Source: Ascidia mentula | Lineage: Eukaryota > Chordata > Ascidiacea > Phlebobranchia > Ascidiidae | Reading direction: 5' to 3' | Length of the DNA stretch: 64,000 nt | NCBI GenBank assembly: GCA_947561715.1 | Contig: OX387202.1 | Span: 11,049,001 to 11,113,000, forward strand | Shown: positions 24,992-36,026 of the stretch, piece by piece | Layout: each line of letters starts with the position of its first letter | Position numbering within the stretch: the stretch's first letter is position 1 | The notes under the pieces: model-generated | Told to the model about the DNA's origin: nothing | The model's input: only the letters and a program-made list of their open reading frames with translations | Database searches by the model: none | Translations under genes and position numbers: made by a program

Positions 24992-25310
24992 TTAAACAAA
25001 GGACGCAAGTCGACATTTTAGAATCCATCTATCAAAAATACTGAAATACCAATGGCATAAAATCATGAAAAATGTTAATGCGACGAATCCACGCCCGATG
25101 ACAATTATTCCGTTGATTTCCTGCCTTAAACCAGGGTATGTGGATTGTGACGACTGACAGGAATAAAATAGATCCTCAATTTTAATGCGTGTGACAATTA
25201 TAGAAATAAGTGACAATATTTCAGTGATAATGACATTAATGTACGCACTTCCCTTAATTAATGGTACACACACATGTTGCAACATGTCCTTCTCATTCAC
25301 CTGTAATCAA
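24992..25310 (-). other. Putative exon of an unknown membrane protein
   Basis: Minus-strand frame after a plausible acceptor (TTGATTTTGATTACAG). It has two hydrophobic stretches (YINVIITEILSLISIIV and ALTFFMILCHWYFSIF) separated by a polar loop with a cysteine. The copy at 27.9-28.2 kb has a stop in the loop. Another open stretch upstream on the same strand (about 25390-25500, QRRQEQLKRFRMRFVQTD) could be part of the same gene, but no GT-AG pair joins them. No family recognised. Confidence 0.3.
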
Positions 25311-25720
25311 AATCAAAATTAAATGCAGTAAATCCCTGATAAAAATGAGTTCCAGGAAAATTCATCAACAAGACAAGCATTGAACGACCACCATTTTGCT
25401 ATTGCTGCAGGATCGGTGTTAATTGACACGTCCGTTTGAACGAAGCGCATTCGAAATCGCTTCAATTGTTCCTGTCGACGTTGTTGTAATCCCAAACCAT
25501 TTCCTTATTTTTTTTCTGTGTCCGCTTTGAAATAGATTGACACAAATAATCTTTAAATATCCCTTAATCCTCCAAAACCATTCGAATTTCAAAAGCTGAT
25601 ATTCTGTGTCAAAATACGAAATAAAAAAAATGGTTACAAATTTCATTCGCAAAAGACTTTGATGTTATAAAAGATTTTGAATGTTGTTTGCTTGTTTGTA
25701 GCAAAGTAATGTTTTGAATG

Positions 25721-26352
25721 TGTTACGAATTTTCTTTCCTTCACGTCACCGTTCACTTTGGTTAGTCATTGTATCTATTTCATTGTTTTCACCTCTCTTG
25801 CTGGCACCTTGTAATTTCACTGTTTTCTTTCGTTGTAACCACTTATTTATTATATTGTTTTACGCACGTATATCGCTTCTCTCACTTCACTTTCACCACA
25901 CTGGTTTATTACATTCGTCTCCCCTTTCCTATTATTTTACGCTCCGTTTATTTTTGTATGCCCCGGATGTGCCGCGTGTCGGAAAGGCGCATCCTGATTG
26001 GTTGGCGATTGCATGTAACGAACGATTTCCCTAAAACGAAGAGTCTCCTTCTGGGCGTCGTGTAGTGAGCACCTCTGTTACGGTGTTGTGGATAATTGTG
26101 ATCTTGGCCAGTGTCATTTGTACTGTTTTTATTCGTTTTATAGTTGAACACGACGTCCAATAAGTTAAATCAGCCTGGGTTACTTTGGCTTCGTGGTGAG
26201 CCGTTATTGCAGGGTTCTGGACAGTATCAGAATTAGGGAGGCAGTTTTGTGCAAAGTACCAAATTAGGTAGAAGGGTTAATTGGGGGGTAACATCGCCAC
26301 CCAAAAACATCTAACCGCTTAATTGCAAAGCTGCCGAAATAATTCCGTAACA
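25721..26352. mobile_element. Solo LTR (632 bp), fossil
   Basis: The segment begins TGTTACGAATT and ends AATTCCGTAACA, so it has TG...CA ends with short inverted repeats. It is flanked by the 4-bp direct repeat AATG (25717-25720 and 26353-26356). The other duplicate has one AATG and no insert at about 28606. It contains no protein frame. A Ty3/gypsy-type LTR is the likeliest source; internal sequence is absent, so it is a solo LTR. Confidence 0.8.
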
Positions 26353-26469
26353 AATGCAAACATGGACATCTTTCTAGCGCTTAAAATAAACAAATATAGA
26401 CTTAAACATTTCTCCTCTCTGGATATTTTTTGTTATTTCCCAATGCTTCTTTGAAAGCGATTCTAAAAT

Positions 26470-26726
26470 TCAGTTCATTGCGTTGTGTTGACAGCAAAAT
26501 TGTATAGTCCAACAGCATTCCATAGGTTTGACTGTAAAGTTCTTGAAAATGAAATCCACCTTCCCTCGCGCAACAGACTTTGTCGGGTTTCATTCTTGTC
26601 TGTTGGAATCGGTCCAACACAGTGTGATGGTGCGCCGGGATGGACTGTGTGATTTCCCGAAGCGACACGCCAACGCCCGCCAGCCGCCCTGGCCAAACCA
26701 TCGAGACGGAAATTGTGGCAGTTGTC
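26470..26726 (-). other. Unassigned open frames between the duplicates
   Basis: Two overlapping minus-strand frames (26402-26746 and 26475-26798) are open over a locally GC-rich stretch, which is unusual here. One includes KVCCAREGGFHFQELYSQTY. A glypican-like or other cysteine-rich exon was considered, but the similarity is too weak. No function proposed. Confidence 0.25.
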
Positions 26727-28710
26727 ATGGTGATTTTCACGCACATTTGCGTGAGTTACGTAATACCTTTTTTTTGAAAGCCTTTTTTCAAAATCCAAGC
26801 CTTAATGTCGGGTTTAGTTTCGAGTCGGTAAGCTAACGGGTAAGACAGCAGATATCAACAACAAGATGCCACAAGAAAGGAGTGTCGTCGAGCAGGCTGT
26901 GGGATTTCTACAGGCCAAACTCTGCCTGCATATATCGTTCCGTTATATGTGTTCCAGTGTGTGAGGAATTAGGCCAGGAAACATGCATACTGCTAAATAT
27001 TTGTCTAATATTGTCTGAGTGGCGTTTATTTTTCTTTTGTCCTGTGATGATGTTGTGTGATTATTGCAATAATGCCAATTTTAAGGCACGAAACACTTAA
27101 TACTTTAAAACTGGAGGTCATCTTTGTAAAAATACTGGGCTTGCAATAGTTTGGCGTCCCCACATAAAAATGTGCGCTACAAGAAAGTGTTAAAAGTATA
27201 CAAGAACTAAGTTTGTTTTTGAGTAGCAGGAAAAAATGTTTGGGATTAGGCAATTACCAAGACCATCAAACGTTAAAGGTGGTATTTAGTTCATGTCACA
27301 GAAAATGGGCCACAACTCAAAATCATACGTGAATTAGGTTAAATAATAATTAAATATTTGACAATCGAAATTCATTTTTGAGCAAATATAACAATTTGCT
27401 TCTTTGAATATTTGCATAGAAGTAAATTCATTTGGAGTGAGATGGCCAAAAAGTTTCATTATGGTGGGCGGTTACTGTTCGGCGCAACTAACTGTGACGC
27501 AATAGTGGTGATTTTGAGGCACCCAGACAGCCATTAGTCAGACTAAACCACGCAATTGTTAGGTAACCCCTCGCCAGCATGTGCGACCGCCCTTTTTTTG
27601 TCTGCCATTGGGTTCCGGGGTTGTATATTATAGAACGTGCTACTAAGTCTTATTATATTGTTGCGACTCTCTCCGCAAATATGCAGATGGGACCCCGGGA
27701 CCAGCTACAGTCAAAATAAGAGGTCTCTGTGTTGACCTCCCACCACTGCTATTTAGAAAACACTCATTACAAAGAAAACGTTTTTTTTGCACAAAAATAC
27801 CGATCGCAAACAAACCGGTTCGTGAAGTGTTTGTTTACCCGGGAATGTTTTCTGATAAAATAATTTATATGTGTGGGGCGCATGTTGTCTGTTAAACAGA
27901 GGACGCAAGTCGACATTTTACGATCCATCTATCAAAAATACTGAAATACCAATGGCATAAAATCATGAAAAATGTTAATGCGACGAATCCACGCCCGATG
28001 ACAATTATTCCGTTGATTTCCTGCCTTAAACCAGGGTATGTGGATTGTCACGACTGACAGGAATAAAACAGATTCTCAATTTTAATGCGTGTGACAATTA
28101 TAGAAATAAGTGACAATATTTCAGTGATAATGAAATTAATGAACGCACTTCCCTTAATTAATGGTACACACACATGTTGCAACATATCCTTCGCATTCAC
28201 CTGTAATCAAAAATAAATGCAGTAAATCCCTGATAAAAATGAGTTCCAGGAAAAATTCATCTACAAGACAAGCATTGCTCGAGCACCATTTTGGAATTGC
28301 TGCAGGATCGGTGTTAATTGACACGTCCGTTTGAACGAAGCGCATTCGAAATCGCTTCAGTTGTTCCTGTCGACGTTGTTGTAATCCCAAACCATTTCCT
28401 TATTTTTTTTCTGTGTCCGCTTTGACATAGATTTATACAAATAATCGTTATTTATCCCTTAATCCTCCAAAACTTTTCAAAAGCTGATATTCTGTGTCAA
28501 AATACGAAATAAAAAAAAATGGTTACAAATTTCATTCGTAAAAGACTTTGATATTATAATGGATTTCGAATGTTGTTTGCTTGTTTGTAGCAAAGTAATG
28601 TTTTGAATGCACACATGGACATCTTTCTAGCGCTTAAAATAAACAAATATAGACTTAAACATTTCTCCCCTCTTGACATTTTTTGTTATTTCCCAATGCT
28701 TCTTCAAAAT
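26727..28710. repeat. Direct duplication, copy 2
   Basis: Second copy of the block described at 23869. It lacks the solo LTR and preserves the empty site GAATGCACAC at about 28604-28613. It ends about 130 bp before the first exon of the LDL-A receptor, so the duplication reaches into that gene's 5' flank. Confidence 0.88.
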
Positions 28711-28841
28711 GGATTCTACAAATCGTTGGATAGATTTTAATTGAAAAATCGTCAGAGGATCTTTGTATAGAGGATCGCATTCAAATAATGGTTGATGAAA
28801 TCTTATGTTAATCTGCAGTCGAAGTAGAGAAATCGTTTATA

Positions 28842-31800
28842 ATGCTGAAATTGTTGCTGATGTTTGTGTTGATCGGATGGGCGGAAGGTGAATGTCCGGG
28901 TGAGGACACAAGTTTGGCCCCTCTTCCTATCACAAGTAAGTGTTGCTTTTGCATGAACAACTGTTCGTTTTATTTTTGTTAATAATTGTTGTTTAACTAA
29001 ATTTAACCTACTTTAAGTCACTTTCTGATAAATGAACACAACCTACATTTATGCTTTGTTTTAAACTTCACAACAATTCAAAAAACTTTAAACTTGTAAC
29101 AGAAGATGAAAAGCTACCGGTTTGTCAAGTTCCATATCGTGACTCAAACTGCACTTGTCCCTCGGCCATGTTCGAATGTGCTCGTCATAAGATCGGTAAA
29201 GTCGGATCGAAGAAACCTGGATGCATTAAGTGGTCGAAAGTTAATAACAAAAAAAACAACTGTGGGGATTGGAGTGATGAGTTAAGTGATGTTTGTCCTG
29301 ATAAAAGATTTCAGTGCGATTGTTTTACAACAACATGTCCCGGAAGTAATGGATGTTTGAAAAGTCATGTCCAATGTAATGGAAGAATGAATTGTTTAGA
29401 CGGCAGTGATGAAGTTAACTGCACATGTCCAGCTGATAAGTTTGAATGTCCATGTTACAAAACTAAAAATTGCTCCTCGCTGTTTGGTGGTTGTATCGAT
29501 AAAATTTGGCAATGCGATGGATGGAATAACTGTGGAGATTGGAGTGATGAGGTTAACTGTACATGTCCAGCTGATAGATTTGAGTGTCCATGTTATGAGA
29601 CTAAAAACTGTATGTCAGGAATTGGTTGGTTCGATAAATCAGTACAATGCGATGGACGGAATGACTGTGGAGATTGGAGTGATGAGGTTAACTGCACATG
29701 TTCAGCTGATAGATTTGAGTGTCCATGTTACAAAAACAAAAACTGCTCGTCTTACTGGAGTGCTGGCTGCATCAGACAATCTTTGCAATGCGATAGAATT
29801 AATCACTGCGGAGATTGGAGTGATGAGGTTAACTGCACGAATGAAGGTAAATTTGAGTGTTCTTGTGTTGGAGCAAAACCGTGCCTCGGAATGGATTCAA
29901 ATAGCATTGACCGATCTTTGTTGTGTAACGGAAAAGCTGACTGCATTGATGGAAGTGATGAGACACATTCTAGCTGTAACTGCTCTGGTACTTACGCCAG
30001 ATGTCCATGTAATACAAATAACACACAATGCTCATCGAACGATAGATGTATACCTTTTAACTGGATAAATGATACCTTCGTAGATTGTGTTGATGAAACT
30101 GACGAAATTTGCTCATTTTTCAACATTACATGTCAATCTTGTCATATGATGGCTCTAACATGCCCAAGTGAAAAGGATGCCAGAAATCTTATACACACGG
30201 CTGATCCATATACGTGCAATGATGTTGTTAGTAAAACGTGCGCTTCTGATGTTCATAATTGTGAAGTTGATAAAGCTATTTGTACAATTTCAACATGCCG
30301 TGAATCCTGCAAAAACGTTTTTTTCTGTGAAAATCAACAACTTATTGCAAGTGAATACTTTTGTGACACGCAAGCTGGTTATGGCTGCAAGGACAAAAGT
30401 GACGAAATTTGTCATGGGTTTGGGTTTAAATGTTCTGGGTCAACAAGAAAAGGTGTTTGCGTTTTGCCTCAAACCAACGTCTACGATTCAGTGGCTCAAT
30501 GTTCTGACAATTCAGATATTTGTTTCCTCAATGGACAGTTTAGATGTTTCCAGTGTTTGGACAGAAAACTGATAGTTTCAAGCCAGCAAGTCTGTGACGG
30601 TGTGGTGGATTGCTTCGATATGTCAGATGAATGTTTGTGTAAAAATCAAACATTGTGTTGCGATATAGTAGGAGATTGTGCACACAACCAAATGCATGGT
30701 AAGAACAGTTCAAGATTTGTGAACCAAGATAAGGTGTTGTGTAACACAAGTGTAAAATGCGTCAACCAAACTGACACAAAATATTGTTCAACTGCCACGG
30801 CATCAGTGCAAAGCGAATGTATAGCAGATGGCAGAATTTTCGCACAAAAAAATATGGGTAATGATTCGTTGTGCGTTACAGTTATGACGCAATTGTTTAC
30901 ATCGTATGATTCTACATTTGGAGGGATAGCTGAACTATACTATCCTTTGTGGTGTGATGGATCTGTCAAAGACGGTATCGGAGTTATCGGCGAACGTTTT
31001 TGTCCCAACAGGTTTAAGTGTTTCAGCAATGGAGAAATTAACATAGATAAACAAAGATTCTGTGATGGAATAATTGATTGTGACGACAAATCAGATGAAT
31101 TTCTAGATCTTTGTAACAATACCCGCTACTACTGCAGAAGTAAAGGAAAGATTTCCATACATAGAGATCATGTTTGTAACGGAATAATTGATTGTGACGA
31201 CGAATCAGACGAATTTCTAGATCTTTGTAACAATACCCGCTACTACTGCAGAAGTAAAGGAAAGATTTCCATATATGGAGATCATGTTTGTGACGGAATA
31301 ATTGACTGCGAAGACGAATCTGATGAAAGCAGGAGTCGCTGCGAAAATACCAGGTTTTATTGCACCAACAAACTTCCTTTATCCGTTGAAATACGGCTTA
31401 TACAGAACGGAATCAATGACTGCTCAGACGGAAGTGACGAATGTGTCAATTTGGATAGAAACGCTTTTGCAGACGTCAACGAAATGATCGCAAATCCAGT
31501 TTATCGAGGTATCTTCTGGTTGACAGGCATCTTAGCAATGGGAGGGAATTCGTTTGTATTTGTTACAACCACACTTGATTTGATTAAAGTCAATAAAAAT
31601 AACAATTTGTTTATTAATACAAGCGTTTTTGTTCTTAATCTATGCGTTTCTGACCTTCTCATGGGAGTTTATCTACTGGTAATCATAATACAAGCTACCA
31701 GATATTCTGGATCTTATTGTTTGTTTGATAAAGAATGGAGATCAAGTAACTTGTGTTCAGGACTTGGGGCACTTCAACTGGTATCATCAGAAGCATCAGC

Positions 31801-32653
31801 ACTCACAATGACAGCTATGACAACATTTCGCCTAATATCGGCCTATAAACCTTTCCATATGCGAAATGTCGGTGTTACTAAAACTTTAATTGCTGAATTG
31901 TTTTGTTGGATATTAGCTATTTTGATGGCAACCGTTCCTTTGCTTCAACCAATTTCTGAGTACTTTGTAACTGATGTTTGGTTTCCAAATAACTTTTTTA
32001 AAACAGATTTTGTTTCGAGAGAAAACATGATGTTACTTGCTGAAAGAATTTCGGTATCAGAGCCAGAGTCTTGGTACGATGTTAAGCGTACAATTGTAAG
32101 TGCCTTTCCACGTAATTCTATCAAAAGAGAGTTTGGATATTATGGTGGAACGAGCGTCTGTATGCCACGTTTGTTTGCAACAACCAATGAGTTTGCTTGG
32201 GAATATTCAACATTTCTTATTACAGTCAACTTCCTCATGTTTATCTACATGGTGGTTGCTAATTTACTTGTTTACAAGCGAAGCAACCGCATGAGAGGCT
32301 CCAGAACAACTGACGCCAGCTCCCAGATGCAGAAGAGAATCACAAGGTTGATTTTGACCGACTTTTGTTGCTGGATTCCAATTTGTTTCATGGGATTTTT
32401 GAGTTTTGGAGGAATGAAGATGCCAGGAGATTCTTATGTGCTGAGTGCTTGTATGTTGCTTCCAATCAACAGCGCCCTTAACCCCCTGCTCTACTCCAAA
32501 TCATTAGAAGAGCTATTGTCGAAGATAAAAAAATGGGTCTTTTCCAAAATATCATCATTACGTACATCAAAGAGTCGTTCGTCTGAATTAAGCGTTAGAT
32601 ACAACCCCCGTGCTGAGCAGGATGGGGATCGAGTAATTGAGATTGTTGAATGA
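28842..32653 (+). CDS. LDL-A-module 7TM receptor, LGR-like, 1214 aa (2 exons)
   Basis: Exon 1 (28842-28935) encodes a signal peptide (MLKLLLMFVLIGWAEG); GT-AG splicing joins it in phase to exon 2 (29103-32653). The extracellular part has about 14 LDL-A-like modules (for example CGDWSDEVNC, CDGIIDCDDKSDE, CSDGSDEC), several with the Asp/Glu calcium-binding pattern. From about residue 828 follows a rhodopsin-class 7TM domain: ILAMGGN in TM1, NLCVSDLLMG in TM2, TDFCCWIPIC in TM6 and NSALNPLLYS in TM7. The TM6 motif is typical of LGR/relaxin receptors and of snail GRL101. No leucine-rich repeats lie between the modules and the 7TM domain, unlike in those receptors. The DRY position reads TFR. The ligand is unknown; G-protein signalling at the plasma membrane is inferred. 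Confidence 0.9.
31110..31330 (+). repeat. 105-bp in-frame tandem repeat coding LDL-A modules
   Basis: Within exon 2 of the receptor, two nearly identical 105-bp units encode the module beginning TRYYCRSKGKISI. They share the exact stretch CTAGATCTTTGTAACAATAC. A third, slightly more diverged unit lies just before them. Each unit equals one LDL-A module (35 residues), so the gene has recently gained modules by tandem duplication. Confidence 0.9.
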
Positions 32654-34470
32654 TGTGTGGAGAAGTTTTTTTCCTATCATTTTTGGTTTGAACCTAATTA
32701 ACCTTCTGTAAACAATTACTACATAATTGTGGCCGAGATTGAAACAACAACCAGTCTGACAATCTTTCGAGATTCAGAAATTCTAAACCACGTTTTTAGA
32801 AAAAAAATTCCATTTTTGTCTAATATATGTTGATATCGACTTAGCAAACGTCATACTTAACAAACGTTGCAAACTTTTATTTCAATCCAATTCAATGTTG
32901 TCTGTTCTTGTGATTTGGTTTAGTTACTGCAGTGTAAATAACTTTCCCCGAATTTGTAAATATTTTCTCATTTTTTTGAAAATACTGTTTGTGACGAGTA
33001 TGTAACTTACGTTGTTTCGTAACAGAGAAATTTTATTTGTCAAAGAACTCAATTCCAGGAAATAAGAAAGATGTAGCAGGCAAATCAGGCCCAGGGGTTC
33101 CCAACCATATTGCAACATACAGAAACAACTACAGGCCGTAATGTGTGGGCGTGCGCTTAACATTTGACATATTTTTACGCTGTGAACAAATCTTTCTGTT
33201 GCGGCAGCAGCGCAACTCTACAGGAAGGCCGTCTGTCTGCCACAGAAGATAAAATAAAAAAACACTCCATGGCTGTCTGTCTAAAACGCACAAATATCTT
33301 ATTTTGTATTCGTGAGAAATGGTAACACTATTACGAGATTAACAGAAATCAAACAAACACACGTCACCTGCAATTGATAAAAAACAAGCTTAGGGGTGAA
33401 TAAATACAGCAATACAGTATAGTAAAATGTTTACGAAAAAATAATAACGACCCGCAGCACGAACGCACGACGTCATTAAACAACATTAAAAGCAGTGGTA
33501 AAAGATGTTCTTCATCCATAAAACACAACACCAAACAAAATTGCCAGCAACTAATAACGAATTCGGGGAGAATCATTTGGATGTTTATTGAGGCTTGGGT
33601 GCGGAAAAACAATTTGAAATGGTCAGGCGCGTTCCTGCCAGTGGGTGCGCGTTTGCAAAATGGTGGCGCAGAGCCGTCTTGTCTTTGCTTCCTAAGTCTT
33701 CGAGAAACTTTCAACACAGGTTAAAAGTGGGCCAAGATAAAAGTAGAAATACGATTGCGACAACGGAAAGAGAGCTCTCTCTGACTAACAACAAGAGAAT
33801 CTCGTTCCTAGCAACCACGATCGGAAGACATTGAATAACTGCGAGTATCTCCGTGAAATAATGTCAAATGCACACGTGGGAAAGGTAAAGAGATTTTTCC
33901 TGTCTCCAAGTAGGATAAGGAATCTCAGAGACAGGATGGAAGTCTCCTTTTTCTCTACTCTGTCAGCTTTGTACTATTTTAAATAAATATTAAGAAGCAG
34001 TTCTTTGTTGAGAACGTTGGTACCATTACATAATTTTCCCCACATGAAAAAATAAACTGTGCAGGAATCTCTGTGGAAAAATGTAGCTCAGTTAGGTTAC
34101 GGTCAAGATATTAATTATTGGAAAAACAAAACCTTAGTTTTCCAGTTAGTCGATATTATGATAAGCGTAACCAAGTTGTAACAATTTAACAAGAAAGACG
34201 CCTGACTTGAAAACCCTTATGGCTTTGTCGGCGCCCGTGTTATTTATTTTGCATACTTATTCTTTCGTAAAGTAGGGTGACGTAAATTATTGTGGGGGCA
34301 TTTCCATTTGCAGCTCCAACCAGCAAGAGTTGCAGAACAAAGACATCTCCAGTTTGAGGAGAATGTTTGAAGAATTGGAAGTATAAGACCTACAAGGGAA
34401 GAAGAAGCACTGTAAGTTGATTCGCAATAAAAATTCCGCTTTTTCGTCCAGACCAAATCACCTTATTTAA
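32654..34470. other. No gene seen
   Basis: 3' flank of the receptor and intergenic DNA. At about 33088 a CCAGGGGTTCCCAACC stretch looks like a hAT terminus without a partner. The frames at 33364-33717 and 33595-33834 have no recognised similarity. Confidence 0.35.
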
Positions 34471-34474
34471 GATG

Positions 34475-34735
34475 AATTTCCGAAACTAAAAAGCAAAAGG
34501 TATACGAGTTAATCGCAGATATGCAGGAGCGTGGTGTAATTACCCATTCTGATTCGCCTTGGTCCAGTCCCATTGTACTGGTGCGCGAAAAGGATGGCGG
34601 TACGAGATTTTGCGTTGACTATTGCGCCCTGAACGATTGCACAAAAAGTGTAGCATTCCTCTTTCGCGAGTTGACGACAGCATTGATCAACTGTCGGGGT
34701 GTCGCTGCTTTTTGACACTTGATTTAAATTAAGGG
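34475..34735 (+). pseudogene. Ty3/gypsy reverse transcriptase fragment, fossil
   Basis: The peptide contains GVITHSDSPWSSPIVLVREK and GGTRFCVDYCALND, the classic N-terminal part of gypsy-type reverse transcriptase. It stops near the position where the catalytic palm motif begins. No LTRs, gag or integrase are recognisable nearby, so it is an isolated remnant. Confidence 0.85.
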
Positions 34736-34977
34736 TAACTCATCACTGGTGTAACGTGCTTTTTCTGCGGATCGGCGGCGCTACACGCTACACAGCAGTT
34801 TTTTGGCCTTTAGCCAAAACGCGTCCCACTTCTCCTAGGTAGCCGAGCCCGCGGAACACAACAGACACATGTATTCGATACAGGAACGACCGGCACAACA
34901 ACGCGCCAAAAATGGAACGGTTTCAAACTGTTTTTAGTCCGATCAGTCAGCAGGCAAAATTTCCAAATTTCACACAG

Positions 34978-35009
34978 CTTATTCAAATAGAATCTTATTC
35001 AAATAGAAT
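34978..35009 (-). other. Perfect tandem dimer of the Ciona-type spliced leader
   Basis: On the minus strand, ATTCTATTTGAATAAG is present at 35009-34994 and again at 34993-34978 with no spacer. The sequence matches, from memory, the Ciona trans-spliced leader exon exactly. It is followed by CTGTGTGAAATTTGG rather than a GT donor, so it is not an SL RNA gene. The likeliest reading is the 5' end of a trans-spliced mRNA that was copied back into the genome and acquired a second leader. The downstream sequence (34740-34977 on this strand) shows no recognised protein. Confidence 0.75.
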
Positions 35010-35499
35010 CCTTAGGTTCAAAAACACATTACCAAGCACTAACAACACCAGAAGCCTAACACGCGGTCTGCCCGCGCAGAGCTACTGCGCAGCCTTTGTT
35101 AAGTAAATGCCAAACATAGAAAGCATAACAAAAGCAGTAACGAAAAGAACGAAATTTTGGTTTGGAAATCTACAACTGGTTTACCTAAATGTTGATGTAC
35201 TTGTTAAAGCCACATTTCCTCCACAAATACGCCTTCGCTGCAGTTAACTATTTCCTTGATGGTAAAAAAGCTGTGATGCTTCCCTTTTCAAATGCCAAAT
35301 TGAAAATTTTCAAATTGAAAATTTTTGTTCAAAGGATAACACAATAATTGATATTTCTAAATCCCGCAAAAACATTCGCTATAAAAGTGCCTGATACAAG
35401 TCCCCCGTATATCTACACTCGCAGCATTTAGATTCAGATTGTTTTGCTAAATAAATATCAAATATTTCCGGTATTAGTTTACGCAGGTAAGGTATACAT

Positions 35500-36026
35500 T
35501 GTTGGCAGTTATGTTACTGCATCATATATATTGGTATCTGAGTAAACTTAACAGTAAAAATCGAGATTGAAGTTACAAGCATGTATTCAGCGTCCTGGTA
35601 CTGACTGAAGCACGAATCACATGGACGAAGTCTGTCGATGTTATCGGCTTTGCCACTTGAACGTTTGCTGCGGCACTCAAGTTTAGTTTGCACTCAGCAT
35701 AACGTGGCGTAGGAATACTTCGAATTTGGTTAAAGATTGACGCGACCTTGTTTACAGGTCTTACGATCGCATGCAGTCGCCGAGTCAGTTGGTTTAACGA
35801 CAAAGTAGTTGGTATCAAATAATATGCAGGTAGCTCAAGTCCAGATAGGATATCGCACAGTAATAATTTTTGTCAACAATTCAAATTTCAAGTATTTCAC
35901 CATTTACGTAACATTTCGTTCACTACAAGAAATTGATATAGTTTTTGCAATGGTTTCGTCATTGTAGTATTGCACCAAGCTGTTCTCGATTAGTTTGTTG
36001 ATCAATGCAGTTCCGAATCGTGTGAC
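35500..36026. repeat. Interspersed repeat, inverted copy at 50.7-51.25 kb
   Basis: The block matches the reverse complement of 50690-51250 along nearly all its length (AAAGATTGACGCGACCTTGT, ACGACAAAGTAGTTGGTATC, TGATCAATGCAGT). It is cut at about 36026 by LINE copy 2; the other copy continues past that point. No coding frame is shared. Element class unknown. Confidence 0.75.

Larger units (their letters stand above)
23869..26450. repeat. Direct duplication, copy 1
   Basis: 23869-25720 and 26353-26450 match 26727-28606 and 28606-28710 in order and orientation, apart from the solo LTR at 25721-26352 present here only and a few indels near the 5' end. Shared landmarks are GTTGTCATGGTGATTTTCAC, GACGCAAGTCGACATTTTA and TCTTTCTAGCGCTTAAAATA. 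The copies are close enough for a recent segmental duplication. Confidence 0.9.

Noticed and set aside
26402-26798. A glypican exon
   Set aside because: One CC pair and a few aligned residues are not enough; two overlapping frames are equally open.
29406-30068. A 220-codon frame within the LDL-A receptor exon
   Set aside because: It is an overlapping frame caused by the Cys-rich repeats; the main frame has all the expected modules.
33364-33834. Opposing open frames on both strands
   Set aside because: No similarity, no splice context and a locally GC-rich patch that makes long frames likely by chance.
34978-35009. A working SL RNA gene
   Set aside because: The leader is not followed by a GT donor or an Sm-like site, and two leaders abut without the intron-like part of an SL RNA.
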